Positions 1 through 7,744 of a stretch of 50,591 bases of DNA are shown piece by piece (positions within the stretch are counted from its first letter, which is position 1; each line of letters opens with the position of its first letter). The DNA comes from an uncultured Rubrobacteraceae bacterium (GTDB lineage: Bacteria > Actinomycetota > Rubrobacteria > Rubrobacterales > Rubrobacteraceae): positions 1-50,591 of the forward strand of contig CADCVD010000024.1 in assembly GCA_902806055.1 (NCBI GenBank). Reading direction: 5' to 3'. The notes under the pieces were generated by a model, which did not search any database, had not been told where the DNA came from, and was given only the letters and a program-made list of their open reading frames with translations. Position numbers and translations under genes: made by a program.

Positions 1-1
1 G

Positions 2-109
2 GAGCTTGGGGCCGCAGACTCCGGCGATGCCTTTCTCGACCCTCCGAGCGGCGTGGGCACCGCCCCCGGCGCCGCGAGCGCTGACTCTTCCGGCGAGAGC
101 ACGGCCTAA
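2..109 (+). CDS. rpoZ: C-terminal fragment of an upstream gene, probably RNA polymerase omega subunit
   Basis: An open frame enters from the left edge and ends at TAA 107-109, giving 35 residues rich in Gly, Ala, Ser and Asp, like a disordered acidic tail. Nothing in the fragment itself identifies the protein. The rpoZ call rests on context: in many Actinobacteria rpoZ lies directly upstream of coaBC, and metK and priA follow here in the expected order. Omega would help assemble RNA polymerase. The gap to coaBC is 23 bases. Confidence 0.4.
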   Translation, partial: ELGAADSGDAFLDPPSGVGTAPGAASADSSGESTA

Positions 110-132
110 CACACACCGGACGCGACCGAGCC

Positions 133-1248
133 TTGATCCTCTTCGCGGTCGGACCGGGGAGCGGCGCGCTTCAGACGCCGGAGATCGTCCGGGACCTCGT
201 CTCCTCCGGCCACGACGTCGAGGTGATGCTCGAACAGGAGGCTGAGCGCTTCATCGGTCCTGCGGCGTTCGCAGGTCTCGCGCCTGTAGTCGAAGAGCCT
301 GCCGATAAGCCTGAAGCCCTGATCTTTGCCCCCGCGACGGCCGGCACCATCGCCCGCCTCGCGCGCGGCCTGAATGGAAGACCTGCCGAACGGTCCTACG
401 CCTCCGGTGCTAGGCCGGTCGTCATCGTCCCTGAGCTAGACGAGGCTACTGTGGCGCATCCTGCGGTGCGTGAGAACTTGGAACTCTTGTGGAGAGACGG
501 CTGTCGGGTGCTGGAGCATGAGGAGAAGCAGGCTGTTTCGCCGGCGAAGGTTGCGGGGGCGGTTCTTAACTTTTTAGGCGGTCCGCTCTCAGGTATGCGC
601 GTGTTGGTCACGGCTGGGGGGACGCGGGAGCCGGTAGACAAGGTACGGTTCATCGGCAACCGCTCGTCCGGGAAGATGGGGCGGGCCATCGCGAGAGAGG
701 CGTATAGGCGCGGGGCAGAGGTCATGGTCGTCGCCGCAAACGTCGAGGTAAGAGAGCCTGGCGTGCGGTGGGTAGACGTCGAGACCTATGCGGAGATGGA
801 GGAGGCGACGGCGAGGCTCGCCGCGTCCTCTGATGCGCTCATCATGGCGGCTGCTGTCTCGGATTTTACGCCGGCGGAGGTAGTGGAAGGCAAGATCCGC
901 CGGGGCAACACAAAGGAACTGGAGCTAAAGCTCGTGGCGACCGGAGACATACTTAAGAATGTACGTGAGTCAAATCCAAAGCTCTTTGTGGTAGGATTCG
1001 CCGCAACGTTCGGAGATCCCGTGGCAGATGCTCGGGAGAAGCTAGAGACCAAGGATGTCGACATTGTGGTCGGCAACGATGTCTCGTTGGCGGGTTCGGG
1101 CTTTAGCTCGGAGGAGAACGAGGTCCACATCGTGGGCAGGACCGGGGAGAACTTTGTGCCCCGCTCTACCAAGAAGGAGGTGGCCGGGGCGATCCTGGAC
1201 GCCGTGGCTATGGAGATAAGTAAGGAGAGGCAGGGGAAGCATGGCTGA
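133..1248 (+). CDS. coaBC: CoaBC (Dfp) with intact phosphopantothenoylcysteine synthetase half and degenerate decarboxylase half
   Basis: CoaBC makes 4'-phosphopantetheine for coenzyme A: CoaB joins cysteine to phosphopantothenate and CoaC (FMN) decarboxylates the product. The 371-residue protein has a clear CoaB half (about 155-371) with [11 protein letters not shown], the NRSSGKMG segment carrying the catalytic Asn, and AAAVSDF followed by the Lys-Ile expected for the catalytic Lys. The N-terminal half keeps the flavoprotein fold outline ([12 protein letters not shown]) but lacks the EHIDL-type catalytic His, the PAMNxxMW Asn motif (here [11 protein letters not shown]) and the GxLACG Cys clamp, and is shorter than usual. 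The TTG start has no obvious Shine-Dalgarno. The end overlaps metK by 8 bases. The synthetase call is firm; decarboxylase activity is doubtful. Confidence 0.88.
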   Translation: MILFAVGPGSGALQTPEIVRDLVSSGHDVEVMLEQEAERFIGPAAFAGLAPVVEEPADKPEALIFAPATAGTIARLARGLNGRPAERSYASGARPVVIVPELDEATVAHPAVRENLELLWRDGCRVLEHEEKQAVSPAKVAGAVLNFLGGPLSGMRVLVTAGGTREPVDKVRFIGNRSSGKMGRAIAREAYRRGAEVMVVAANVEVREPGVRWVDVETYAEMEEATARLAASSDALIMAAAVSDFTPAEVVEGKIRRGNTKELELKLVATGDILKNVRESNPKLFVVGFAATFGDPVADAREKLETKDVDIVVGNDVSLAGSGFSSEENEVHIVGRTGENFVPRSTKKEVAGAILDAVAMEISKERQGKHG

Positions 1249-2497
1249 AAGCACTGTATCTAGGTCGGCGTTGGGCGAGGAGTTGGATGCGGGGTCAAAG
1301 ACCACGCATCTGTTTACCTCTGAGTCGGTTACCGAGGGGCATCCAGACAAGATAGCCGATCAGATCTCGGATACCATCCTCGACGCGGCCCTCACGAAAG
1401 ACCCGAGGAGCCGGGTCGCTTGCGAGACGCTGGTTACGACCGGGCTCGTGGTGGTGGCCGGTGAGATCACTACGGAGACCTATGTGGACATCCCGACTCT
1501 GGTCCGGGAGAAGGTCTCGGAGATCGGCTACACGCGGGCTAAGTTCGGCTTCGACGCCGAGACGTGCGGCGTAATAGTCTCGATAGATCCCCAGTCGGCG
1601 GATATTGCGCAGGGCGTCGACCGTGCCGCAGACGCCCAGGTCGGCAGCGGCTCCGAGATGACCGAGGCCGAGATCGAGGAGGTCGGCGCGGGCGACCAGG
1701 GGATGATGTTCGGCTTCGCCTGCCGGGAGACGGACGAGTTGATGCCTATGCCTATCTCGCTCGCCCACGCCCTTACACGTCGTCTTACCGAGGTTCGCAA
1801 GAGCGGAGATCTCGGCTATCTCAGGCCAGACGGCAAGAGCCAAGTCACGGTTCGCTACGAGGGCAACCGCCCCGTCGGAATAGAGACGGTGCTCATAAGC
1901 GCCCAGCACCAAGACGGTACAGAGCAGAGAATAAAGAACGACCTCTTGGAGGCTGTGATCGAGCCGGTCATGCCCGAGGACTTGTTCGACAAGGCGAGCA
2001 CGGGCGTTTTGATCAACCCCACCGGCCGATTCGTTACGGGCGGTCCGCAGGGCGACTGCGGTCTTACCGGGCGAAAGATTATCGTCGATACTTACGGCGG
2101 AGCCGCCCCTCACGGCGGCGGAGCATTCTCGGGCAAGGACCCGACGAAGGTCGACCGCTCCGGCGCTTACGCCGCCCGATGGGTCGCCAAGAACGTCGTC
2201 GCCGCGGGCCTCGCGGAGCGGTGCGTGGTCCAGTTGGCCTACGCGATTGGCGTCGCCCGTCCCGTAAGCATCATGGTCGACACCTTCGGCACCGAGACCG
2301 TCGATCCCACAACCTTGAGCGCGCTGATTGAGGAGCACTTCGACCTGCGGCCAGGGGCGATCATCCGCGACCTCGAGCTCCGGCAGCCGATCTACGCGGC
2401 GACCGCCGCCTACGGGCACTTCGGCCGTGAAGAGCCGGGCTTCGCCTGGGAGCGGACCGACCGCGCCGACGCCCTACGCCGCGCTGCTGGCGTGTAA
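1241..2497 (+). CDS. metK: S-adenosylmethionine synthetase
   Basis: Makes S-adenosylmethionine from methionine and ATP in the cytoplasm, supplying methyl groups and radical-SAM cofactor, including for TlyA and MiaB encoded nearby. The 418 residues show the family signatures: [14 protein letters not shown] near the N-terminus (ATP/metal His and Asp), [12 protein letters not shown] in the middle and the Gly-rich GGGAFSGKD loop. About 20 residues precede the conserved core, slightly longer than the family average. The ATG start lies inside the end of coaBC, so translation is probably coupled. Confidence 0.97.
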   Translation: MAESTVSRSALGEELDAGSKTTHLFTSESVTEGHPDKIADQISDTILDAALTKDPRSRVACETLVTTGLVVVAGEITTETYVDIPTLVREKVSEIGYTRAKFGFDAETCGVIVSIDPQSADIAQGVDRAADAQVGSGSEMTEAEIEEVGAGDQGMMFGFACRETDELMPMPISLAHALTRRLTEVRKSGDLGYLRPDGKSQVTVRYEGNRPVGIETVLISAQHQDGTEQRIKNDLLEAVIEPVMPEDLFDKASTGVLINPTGRFVTGGPQGDCGLTGRKIIVDTYGGAAPHGGGAFSGKDPTKVDRSGAYAARWVAKNVVAAGLAERCVVQLAYAIGVARPVSIMVDTFGTETVDPTTLSALIEEHFDLRPGAIIRDLELRQPIYAATAAYGHFGREEPGFAWERTDRADALRRAAGV

Positions 2498-4762
2498 TTG
2501 ACCGGCCGCGTAACCGGCCGTACCACCCTTACTAACCAGGAACCGCGCAGCCCGGGTAGTCCCCGGGCTGCGCGTGTAAGCCTGCTTATACCTTCACACG
2601 CTCTCCCTTCGCTTAGCTACTTGGTGCCCGGACAACTCGCCGAAGAGGTAGGGATCGGGACGGCGGTAGTGGCTCCTCTCTCTGGTTACGGGCGCCTCGG
2701 CCTAGTCGTCGGTTTCGAGAAGGCAGGCGAACGGCGCCTCAAAGAGATACGAGCCGTTTCTAGAGAGCTCTCCCTGCCTGAAAGCATCGTCGAATTCTCC
2801 GGCTGGCTCGCCGGATGCACGGCTCTACCCTTGCAAGCCGTGCTCCGGATGGCGCTCCCGCCGGGCCTGAGCACCTCCGTATACATGGTCCTCCGTCCGG
2901 CTTCGGACTGGCCCTGGCGGCAGGGAGCTGAAGTGAGCCGCGCCGAACTGCGCCGCCTTCTGGGCGGGGATGGTCTGAAAGATGCCGAGAGAGTAGGAAG
3001 AATCACCTTATCCCCCACGATGCCAAAACAACGGACCGTCGAGTGGGCTACGCTGCATGATGGCGCAGCACCTCTCTCGCGGCGAGCACACCGGCAGCGC
3101 TCGATCTTGAGCGCTCTGGAGGGCCATAGCCAGGGTCTCGCTGCCACTGAGCTACTGCGGGAGTCCGGCGCAAGCAGAGAGGCATTGCGGCGTCTCGTCG
3201 AGCGCGGGGCGGTTCGGCTTGAGAAGAGACCTGAACCGTTGCCGGTTTCGTACACGAGAGGTTCCGGCAAGGAACTGACGGCATATCACGAGGAGGCGGA
3301 GCGAGGGCTTCGGCGGGGCGGAGCATGGGTCTGGCGGATGCCTGACGCGGAGAGTGTTTCGGCAGCGGCCGCCCTTGCGAGGGCAGCCGTAAAACGCGGG
3401 TACCAGGCTCTGGTGCTCGCACCGGAGATCGAGACCGTCAAGCACTTCGTACGCGCTTTCGAGAGGCTGCTGCCTGCTGGGCTTACGGTAGCGTCATACC
3501 ACAGCGATTTGGGGCAGGCCCGATGCGCGATCTATGAGGCCGCACGCCGGGGGGAGGTGGACGTGCTGGTGGGGACCCGCGCAGCGGCGCTCGTGCCGCT
3601 AGAGCGGCCCGGAGCTATTTCCGTGGTGGACGAGCCGAACGAGTCGCATCGAGGCTCCCCCGGCTATGAGGGTTTGCCGATACACGTTCGAGACGCTGCG
3701 ACGGCGCGGGGCCGGATCGAAGGCTCCGCCGTCTGCTTCTTCTCGCCCACTCCCTCACTGCGGCTCTACGCCCCGGAGAGCGGTGCCCGGCGTCTGCCGC
3801 CTCTTGAGCCCGCTAAATGGCCGTCGGTGAGCGTCGTGGACATGAGGGGCACGGGGGCTAAGTTGAGCCCGACCCTCCTGAATGCGTGCAGCCAAGCGGC
3901 TCAAGGCGCAGGACGCGTCGGGGTCGTGGTGAACCGGCTCGGGCACGCCTCGATGCTTTCGTGCAGCCGGTGCGGCTCCGTGCGGTCCTGCCCGAGATGC
4001 GACTTGCCTCTCGCCCTCCATGGTTCGGACTCCCTCTTCTGCCGACGCTGCGGACGCGGAGAAAGTGTTCCGGAAGAGTGCCCGGAGTGCGGCTCGGATC
4101 GGCTCGACGGTACCGGTTACGGCGTCGAGCGGGTAAGAGCTGAGCTTGCGAACTCCCTCGGCGTCCAGGTCGGGCTCCTGACTGCGGACCTTCGGGAAGA
4201 CGAGACGGCACCGATCATAGTGGGCACGGCTCACTGCGTGCTGAACGAGGAGTGGGATATGGTCGCGGTTCCAGACGCGGACTCTCTACTCTTCGGCAGC
4301 GCGGGCTCGGTGGAGAAAGGCTTCCGGCTCTTGTACAGGTCGGCGGCGGTGAGCAGGGACCGCCTGGTCGTCCAGACTCGCTCTCCTGAGCATCACGCGC
4401 TGGTAGCGGCACTACGAGGAGACTACGAAGCCTTCGCCGCCGAAGAGCTTCCGAAGCGCCGGAGCTTGGGATACCCGCCACACGCCTTTCTGGCGGAGAT
4501 CGTCTTTGACGGGGCCGTGGAGACGGTGCGTAGTGCGGTAGAATCGGATCTAAAGCCGGTCCTCCGGAACGGAGTAGAGATGCTCGACCCCGCATCGTTC
4601 CCGGGGGAGGGGAGCCGCTCTCTCTGGCGAGTTCTCTTGAGGAGCCGCAAGCAGGGCCCCCTGGTGAAGACTGCAGCGCTCTTAGCGAAGCAGATGGCCG
4701 AGAACAACGGCCGGGGTCGCAAACCCAAGGCGTGGATAAACATGGATCCCGAGGAGGCGTGA
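2498..4762 (+). CDS. priA: PriA-like primosomal protein N' lacking helicase motifs
   Basis: PriA recognises stalled forks and reloads the replicative helicase. This 754-residue protein has the N-terminal DNA-binding region (about 25-115) and a clear zinc-binding insertion near 490-540 with paired cysteines (CSRCG, CPRCD, CRRCG, CPECGS). The Walker A loop is absent, and the DEAH-box position reads VVDEPNESH, so ATP-driven unwinding is unlikely. This is the usual state of actinobacterial PriA. The TTG start follows the metK stop with no gap. def starts one base after its TGA. Confidence 0.85.
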   Translation: MTGRVTGRTTLTNQEPRSPGSPRAARVSLLIPSHALPSLSYLVPGQLAEEVGIGTAVVAPLSGYGRLGLVVGFEKAGERRLKEIRAVSRELSLPESIVEFSGWLAGCTALPLQAVLRMALPPGLSTSVYMVLRPASDWPWRQGAEVSRAELRRLLGGDGLKDAERVGRITLSPTMPKQRTVEWATLHDGAAPLSRRAHRQRSILSALEGHSQGLAATELLRESGASREALRRLVERGAVRLEKRPEPLPVSYTRGSGKELTAYHEEAERGLRRGGAWVWRMPDAESVSAAAALARAAVKRGYQALVLAPEIETVKHFVRAFERLLPAGLTVASYHSDLGQARCAIYEAARRGEVDVLVGTRAAALVPLERPGAISVVDEPNESHRGSPGYEGLPIHVRDAATARGRIEGSAVCFFSPTPSLRLYAPESGARRLPPLEPAKWPSVSVVDMRGTGAKLSPTLLNACSQAAQGAGRVGVVVNRLGHASMLSCSRCGSVRSCPRCDLPLALHGSDSLFCRRCGRGESVPEECPECGSDRLDGTGYGVERVRAELANSLGVQVGLLTADLREDETAPIIVGTAHCVLNEEWDMVAVPDADSLLFGSAGSVEKGFRLLYRSAAVSRDRLVVQTRSPEHHALVAALRGDYEAFAAEELPKRRSLGYPPHAFLAEIVFDGAVETVRSAVESDLKPVLRNGVEMLDPASFPGEGSRSLWRVLLRSRKQGPLVKTAALLAKQMAENNGRGRKPKAWINMDPEEA

Positions 4763-4763
4763 G

Positions 4764-5258
4764 TTGGAGCACGATATCAGGACGTTTGGAGACCCGGTGC
4801 TGACATCACGGGCTACCGCGGTAAAAGACTTCGACGAGTCGCTTGAACGTCTCGCCGAGGACATGACAAGGATCATGCGCGAGCATGACGGTGTGGGTCT
4901 GGCAGCGAACCAGATAGGCCGCCTCAAGCGTATCTTCGTCGCTGCATACGAGGACGAGGAGTACGCGCTCGTCAATCCTGTAATCGAGGCTCGCTCCGAG
5001 ACCACCGAGAAGGATGTCGAGGGTTGCCTCTCCATCCCGGGGACTCGGGTCGAGGTCGAGCGCCCGCTGGCGATTACTGTGGTCGGCCAGGACCCGTCGG
5101 GTACGCCCGTACGCGTTGAGGCTGAGGGGCTACTCGCGCGGATCTTTCAGCACGAGATAGATCACCTCGACGGCATCTTAATCCTGGACCGCACCGACCG
5201 CGAGTCGCGCAAAGGGGCCATGCGCGAGATTCGCGAGCGCCTGCTGGCCAGCAAGTAG
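4764..5258 (+). CDS. def: Peptide deformylase
   Basis: Removes the formyl group from the initiator methionine of new proteins, the counterpart of fmt immediately downstream. All three metalloenzyme motifs are visible in 164 residues: GVGLAANQIG (motif 1), EGCLSIPG with the metal-binding Cys (motif 2), and QHEIDHLDG with the two metal His and catalytic Glu (motif 3). Length is normal. Start is TTG one base after the priA stop. An 18-base gap separates it from fmt. Confidence 0.97.
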   Translation: MEHDIRTFGDPVLTSRATAVKDFDESLERLAEDMTRIMREHDGVGLAANQIGRLKRIFVAAYEDEEYALVNPVIEARSETTEKDVEGCLSIPGTRVEVERPLAITVVGQDPSGTPVRVEAEGLLARIFQHEIDHLDGILILDRTDRESRKGAMREIRERLLASK

Positions 5259-5276
5259 CCTCCAGCGAGAGCTCCT

Positions 5277-6206
5277 TTGAAGGTAGCCTTCGCCGGGACC
5301 CCGGCCTTCGCCGCCACCGTCTTGCGCGGCCTTCTTGACTCCGAGCACGAAGTGGGGCTGGTCATATCTCAACCCGATCGCCGTCGCGGGCGCGGGCGTA
5401 AGCTCGCCACGACCCCTGTAGCCGAACTCGCGCTGGACGCCGGCCTCCCCCTCCGCCAGCCCGTCCGGATCGGCGAGGCGGCGGCAGAGATCTCTACCCA
5501 CGATGCCCTCGTCGTCGCGGCATACGGCCAGATCCTACGCCCCGACACCCTCTATGCCGCTAGATATGGAGCCTGGAACGTACATGCCTCCCTTCTCCCC
5601 GCCTACCGTGGCGCCGCACCGATAGAGCGCGCCATAATGAACGGAGAAACCGAGTCAGGGGTCTCGATAATGCGCATGGATGAGGGCCTCGATACAGGTC
5701 CCGTCGCTCTCCAAAGAACTATCCCTATCCTTCCCGATATGACCGGCGGAGCACTCACTCAAGCCCTCGCAGTTCTCGGGTCTAACGCTATAGTAGAGGT
5801 TTTAGTTGAGCTGCAAGCCAACTCTCTAACCTTGACCGATCAGAATAGTCTTTATGCTACTTATGCTGCTAAAGTAGAGGATGAGGAAAGGTTGATAAGG
5901 TGGTCTGACGGAGTGGAAAAAGTGAACGATCTGGTCCGAGCCCTTACACCACATATAGGTGCCCGGACCTTCCACTCTGAGTTTTCTGGACCTATTAAAG
6001 TGCTCTGCTCGACCGTCCACGAAAAAAAAGAAAACCGCATATCTTCTAGACTTCCAGGTGCAATTTTACCTGCAAACGAACGTATTTTCGTTTCCTGTAA
6101 AGGAGGTGTTTTAGAGATATTGAAGCTGCAAGTACCGGGGGGCAAGGTGCTGTCGGCGGCTGATTTCCTGCGAGGGAGGAGTTTGAGTGGGGTTTTCTTG
6201 AGTTGA
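5277..6206 (+). CDS. fmt: Methionyl-tRNA formyltransferase
   Basis: Formylates Met-tRNAi using 10-formyltetrahydrofolate. The N-terminal domain carries NVHASLLPAYRGAAPI with catalytic Asn and His and MDEGLDTGP with the catalytic Asp; the C-terminal tRNA-binding domain ends in a FLRGRSL segment. At 309 residues it is full length. The start is TTG. From about 5760 to 6160 the base composition drops well below the surroundings (roughly 35-47% GC in 60-base lines) with TTA and AGA codons and a run of eight A at 6022-6029, although the reading frame stays intact. Confidence 0.96.
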   Translation: MKVAFAGTPAFAATVLRGLLDSEHEVGLVISQPDRRRGRGRKLATTPVAELALDAGLPLRQPVRIGEAAAEISTHDALVVAAYGQILRPDTLYAARYGAWNVHASLLPAYRGAAPIERAIMNGETESGVSIMRMDEGLDTGPVALQRTIPILPDMTGGALTQALAVLGSNAIVEVLVELQANSLTLTDQNSLYATYAAKVEDEERLIRWSDGVEKVNDLVRALTPHIGARTFHSEFSGPIKVLCSTVHEKKENRISSRLPGAILPANERIFVSCKGGVLEILKLQVPGGKVLSAADFLRGRSLSGVFLS

Positions 6207-6331
6207 AGAGGCACTACCTGTAGTGGAGCCATTGTCACGCTTCGCAGGATGTAGGGATTGGCGCAAGGTGTTGGTTACGGTGTTAGAATCCCACGCATGC
6301 GGACAGAGGAGAACATCGGAAGGGGAGCGCC

Positions 6332-6994
6332 ATAACGGAGCGTGAGACAACTTCTCACACGTCTGAACCACAAGTTCAGGTAGAGGAAAATCCCTTAGAC
6401 GACGTTGTTAGGGTAGTAATCGTGGGGGCGGGCGGATACGGGCGTCTCGCGCTGGATGTCCTTATAGCTAGCGGGCTTGAGGCTTGGGTTATTGGGTTTT
6501 ACGATGACGCTCACGCTGTACTTCCGGGAAACGTCCGAGGAATTCCGGTCCTAGGAGACGTCGGTATGTTGAAGAGCATGCTCTCGGTCGAGCCGGTATA
6601 CGTCATCGTGGCGATCACCGACAACAACGTGCGGCTGCGGCTCGCTAACTCGATAAGGGCTCTAGGGGCGCAGTTCTTTACGGCGGTCCATCCGGCGACG
6701 TATATGTCTTTGGAGGCGGTTGTTGGAGATGGGTCTGTGCTTGCGGCGAATGCAGTTGTGCATCCTGATGCGGCATTAGGGAGCCATTGTTACATTGGGC
6801 CTGGGGCGGTCGTTGATCGGGACGCCGTGGTTGGTGCAGGAGCATGGATCTCCTCTGGTGTTGTTGTAGGACCGGGGGCCAGGGTCGGAGCGCGGGCGGT
6901 CTTGGGCGCCAACTCGACCGTGGGGCGTAGAGCGGTCGTCGGGGAGGGGGCGAGAGTCGAGGCTCTTGCTTCTGTAGAGGAGGGGCGGCGTTGA
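6332..6994 (+). CDS. PglD/NeuD-like sugar O- or N-acyltransferase (left-handed beta helix)
   Basis: The first half is a PglD_N-type Rossmann domain (VVRVVIVGAGGYGR, then GFYDD). The second half is a hexapeptide-repeat left-handed beta helix, as in acetyl-CoA-dependent enzymes that acylate nucleotide sugars. The catalytic His of the PglD family, in a VxxHxxVIG context, appears as Arg in VVDRDAVVG, so activity is uncertain. Start is unresolved: the first standard in-frame start, GTG 6422, would cut off the first beta strand. Coding similarity runs further upstream, where the only candidate is ATA 6332 behind AGGGGAG (6321-6327), just after an in-frame TAG. The gene overlaps the prepilin peptidase by TTGA and lies with pilus genes, suggesting pilin or surface glycan modification (inference). 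Confidence 0.7.
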   Translation: MTERETTSHTSEPQVQVEENPLDDVVRVVIVGAGGYGRLALDVLIASGLEAWVIGFYDDAHAVLPGNVRGIPVLGDVGMLKSMLSVEPVYVIVAITDNNVRLRLANSIRALGAQFFTAVHPATYMSLEAVVGDGSVLAANAVVHPDAALGSHCYIGPGAVVDRDAVVGAGAWISSGVVVGPGARVGARAVLGANSTVGRRAVVGEGARVEALASVEEGRR

Positions 6995-7509
6995 TCCCCG
7001 TAGTGGCCGGGCTGTTCGGCCTCGTATTAGGAAGCTTCCTGAACGTCTTAATACACCGCGTTCCGCTGCGGCAGTCGATCGTATGGCCTTCGTCGAGGTG
7101 CCCGAACTGCGGCGTGCAGATTAAGTCGTTCGACAACATCCCGATGATCTCTTATCTTGTGCTGCGGGGGAAGTGTCGAAATTGCAAGGTCCGCATCTCG
7201 CCGCGCTATCCCGTTGTCGAGGTGTTGACCGGGCTGCTCTTCGCGCTCGCTGCTTACAAGTTCGGGCTCTCTCTGGCGCTCCTGTCGGCGCTCGTTCTGA
7301 TCTGTGCTCTCGTGGCGCTCGCCGGGACCGATCTCGAACACCGTTTGTTGCCCAACAGGATCGTCGCGCCCGCAGCGTTGGTCGGTTTCGTCCTGTCAAT
7401 GGCCGGTGACCCGGGCTCATGGTGGGTCTATGCGGTCTCGGTTCTGGGGATAGCAGGGGGGCTCTTCGCGCTCGCGCTCGCCTACCCAGGCGGTATGGTG
7501 AATGGGTGA
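6991..7509 (+). CDS. pilD: Type IV prepilin peptidase, N-terminal part (frame interrupted)
   Basis: Prepilin peptidases cleave and often N-methylate prepilins at the membrane. These 172 residues contain the N-terminal hydrophobic GLVLGSFLNVLIHRVP segment, the CxxC pair of the zinc/methylase region (Cys37, Cys40, Cys62, Cys65), several membrane helices, and the first catalytic Asp at residue 114 in AGTDLEHRLLPN. The frame stops at TGA 7507-7509 just where the second catalytic motif should begin; that motif continues in the next frame from ATG 7502. Joined, the two parts give about 250 residues, the normal length. The TTG start overlaps the preceding stop. Confidence 0.85.
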   Translation: MIPVVAGLFGLVLGSFLNVLIHRVPLRQSIVWPSSRCPNCGVQIKSFDNIPMISYLVLRGKCRNCKVRISPRYPVVEVLTGLLFALAAYKFGLSLALLSALVLICALVALAGTDLEHRLLPNRIVAPAALVGFVLSMAGDPGSWWVYAVSVLGIAGGLFALALAYPGGMVNG

Positions 7510-7741
7510 CGTGAAGATGGGAGGGATGCTCGGCGCCTTCTTGGGTCCATACGCGGCGCTCGCCATCTTTCTCGGGGCGCTCATTGGGGCGCTCGTCGGC
7601 GGGGCGCTGATGGCCGCGGGGAAGGTGCAGCGGCGGAGCGCGCTGCCGTTCGGGGTGTTTCTTTCCCTAGCGGGCGTGGTTACGTTGTTCGTGGGCCAGG
7701 ATATCTGGAGCTTCTACCTCCGTCTGATCGGGGGGGTGTAA
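7502..7741 (+). CDS. pilD: Type IV prepilin peptidase, C-terminal part (out of frame with the N-terminal part)
   Basis: The 79 residues begin MGDVKMGGMLGAFLG, the second catalytic Asp motif (GDVK) of prepilin peptidases, followed by two or three membrane helices. The ATG overlaps the stop of the N-terminal part, so the pair could be a split enzyme made by coupled re-initiation, a product of +1 frameshifting at GGG-TGA-C, a one-base sequencing insertion, or a real mutation. Deleting one base near 7500 restores one continuous frame reading GGMVMGDVKM. pilM starts three bases after its stop. Confidence 0.8.
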   Translation: MGDVKMGGMLGAFLGPYAALAIFLGALIGALVGGALMAAGKVQRRSALPFGVFLSLAGVVTLFVGQDIWSFYLRLIGGV

Positions 7742-7744
7742 GGG

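Noticed and set aside
6207-6331. WhiG-type promoter (TAAA-N15-GCCGATAA) before the pilus cluster.
   Set aside because: No segment in this gap matches both boxes at the right spacing; CGATAA strings elsewhere lie inside genes or lack the upstream box.
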